A DNA stretch of 64,000 nt from NCBI GenBank assembly GCA_018873245.2, contig JAEMBT020000002.1, positions 7,414,001 to 7,478,000 of the forward strand, read 5' to 3'. A model generated the notes under the pieces. It worked only from the letters and a program-made list of their open reading frames with translations. It had not been told where the DNA came from and made no database searches. Source of the DNA: Archegozetes longisetosus (Eukaryota; Arthropoda; Arachnida; Sarcoptiformes; Trhypochthoniidae). A program made the position numbers and the translations under genes. Shown here one piece after another: positions 62,501-64,000 of this stretch (the first letter of the stretch is position 1; the number at the start of each line of letters is the position of its first letter).

Positions 62501-64000
62501 ATGAAAATAAGTTCCAAGAACTAAAGCTATTCAACCGCTCTTTTGATCTACATTTGCAAGCTGTTTAATTGTATTACACTATGAGTTTGATTGATTTTGA
62601 TATTTTGTTTTCAAAGTTATTGAGCTCTGGACAAATATGAAAATATCAATTGAACTCCGACCTTCTTAATTAGCACTTATGATATTGAATTCAGTTCTCT
62701 ACAGAAATTACAGAATGTATAGAATCTAAAGAGTAGTCAACTCGTTTGAAGCAACAATTTTAGCCTTGATTCCAGAAAATGTGCAAAAAGTTCAAATTAA
62801 AAATGTTCATTTTTGATTTTAAAAATTGTTATGAAAGTTAAATTGAAGATTCTACTTATTCGTTGAGAAGGAAATTTCTATAGCTGCAGAGTTAGTGTAG
62901 ATATAGTAATGCTCGAAAGCAGTGATTCAGTGATTCAAAGGCAAATTTCTAAAAGTGAGGTTAAACTAGAAAAGATTCGTAATGTCAGAATATTTGAATT
63001 TAACACCAAGCGAATGAATTGTTTTGGCATATTTTGATGCATAAAAATGAAATTGGAAATAAAAAGGAAATGGATTTCTGGTAAAGATAAGATGTATATA
63101 AAGTTAAAAGCAAGAAAGCAGAGACTTTCAATAAGATTGATTTTAGTTGCATTCTGTTCAGAACAAGAATCATAAGAATCAGAATGGTAAGAATCAGAAT
63201 CATAAAAAGTGCCCATCAAACTAAAAAATAGTAAAGCACTGGAGAGCATGCATTATATGTTTAGCGTTTGTTTTGTTTCGTTTGAATGCGATATTTCCAA
63301 TAGAGTATTAGGATATCATGTCTAAGATATGATGTCTGAACTGCAGGAGCTCATGCTTTCTATTTTTCTATACTATAACAGAATCTAACAAATAGTGTTT
63401 AGACTGAGATAAAGTCCTATCTCTAACTCAAACAACACTACAGATAGCACTTTATGGCACTGACCGAACAAATAAAGCCTTTTGATTATTGATGAAATAT
63501 TAATACTGATATGTCACAGATGTTGGCTAACCAGTTGACTGAATAGAAGAAGAGGAATAAAACTTGCTTCCACTCTACCTTAATTCAAAAGTGCATGGCA
63601 ACAATTTATGTACTTTTACTGAATCAAATAGCCATAAAAGAGTCACAAACATTGTGTGCAATGTGATAAAGAGTAGGATCTGACCAAACATTTGCTACTA
63701 TTAGGTAGAAAAACATCTGCAATTATCACAAAGGTGTCTCAATGTAAGATTTATTCGATTGGTCAATTCACGGTATAATTAGGAACCGGTTTACGCCAAA
63801 GCTTTATTTTTGAGTCTTTAAAATCCATCCAATTACATTTTCAGATTTCAGCTTCAGATTAAGTTAACACTCATTGAGTAAATTGCGGAATAAGTCTAGA
63901 ATGAGATCAATTGGTTGAAGTAGAAAATTCATGCAATAACTGCTACACAAACTATTTTGAGAAAAAACCAGTATTAGGGAATTAAAATGTAATAGAAATT
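59587..64000. other. Right flank, no gene recognised
   Basis: Copy 2 of the duplication ends at about 59989. Beyond it the sequence is unique and AT-rich. ORFs at 62201 and 62935 have no recognisable domains or supporting splice structure. A hairpin repeat copy lies at 63394-63464. Confidence 0.55.
63394..63464. repeat. Dispersed small hairpin repeat, copy f
   Basis: The left arm GATAAAGTCCTATCTCTAAC pairs with the right arm ACAGATAGCACTTTATGGCA. It lies more than 39 kb from the nearest other copy. Confidence 0.65.

Overview
This is an arthropod-type eukaryotic nuclear window, very AT-rich. The genes are intron-containing and have animal-specific orthologues (DOK7, TANGO2, POLDIP2, nocturnin). 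Many introns are tiny (51-100 bp), with one exception of 16 kb. There are Tc1/mariner and hAT elements and a short (TTAGG)-like tract. A mite or other arachnid is a reasonable guess from the gene structure, but the sequence does not prove it. All gene models were built by hand from splice sites, phase and protein-family alignment, because single ORFs show only parts of most genes.

Layout. 1-2211: no gene seen. 2215-23758 (+): a DOK7-like adaptor in eight exons; its first two small exons lie 16.2 kb upstream of the rest. 24761-25399 (-): an intronless N6-adenine/EEF1A-lysine methyltransferase family gene. 26807-28057 (-): PPME1, the PP2A methylesterase. 28654-33882 (+): ATG2, the autophagy lipid-transfer protein, divergent from PPME1 across about 0.6 kb. 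33883-38004: intergenic, with a foldback element. 38029-39936 (+): nocturnin, a 2',5'-phosphatase acting on NADP(H), in five exons.

40493-59989 is a tandem duplication carrying two minus-strand genes, POLDIP2 and TANGO2. Copy 1 (40493-48466) holds an intact seven-exon POLDIP2 and an intact seven-exon TANGO2. Copy 2 (48467-59989) holds an intact TANGO2 and a dead POLDIP2: last exon missing, a 1-bp frameshift, a stop codon, and exon 3 truncated by a transposon. Differential insertions since the duplication give paired filled and empty sites. Copy 1 has a Tc1/mariner element in the last TANGO2 intron and a MITE carrying a second, hAT-type MITE. Copy 2 has a hAT remnant, a KIAA1586-like hAT element with a foldback nested inside it, and another foldback MITE. 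59990-64000: no gene seen.

The genes do not form one pathway. PPME1 and ATG2 may share a bidirectional promoter. The duplicated block is the main feature of genomic interest. A small family of about 50-75 bp hairpin repeats, seen at six or more places, is the least explained signal.
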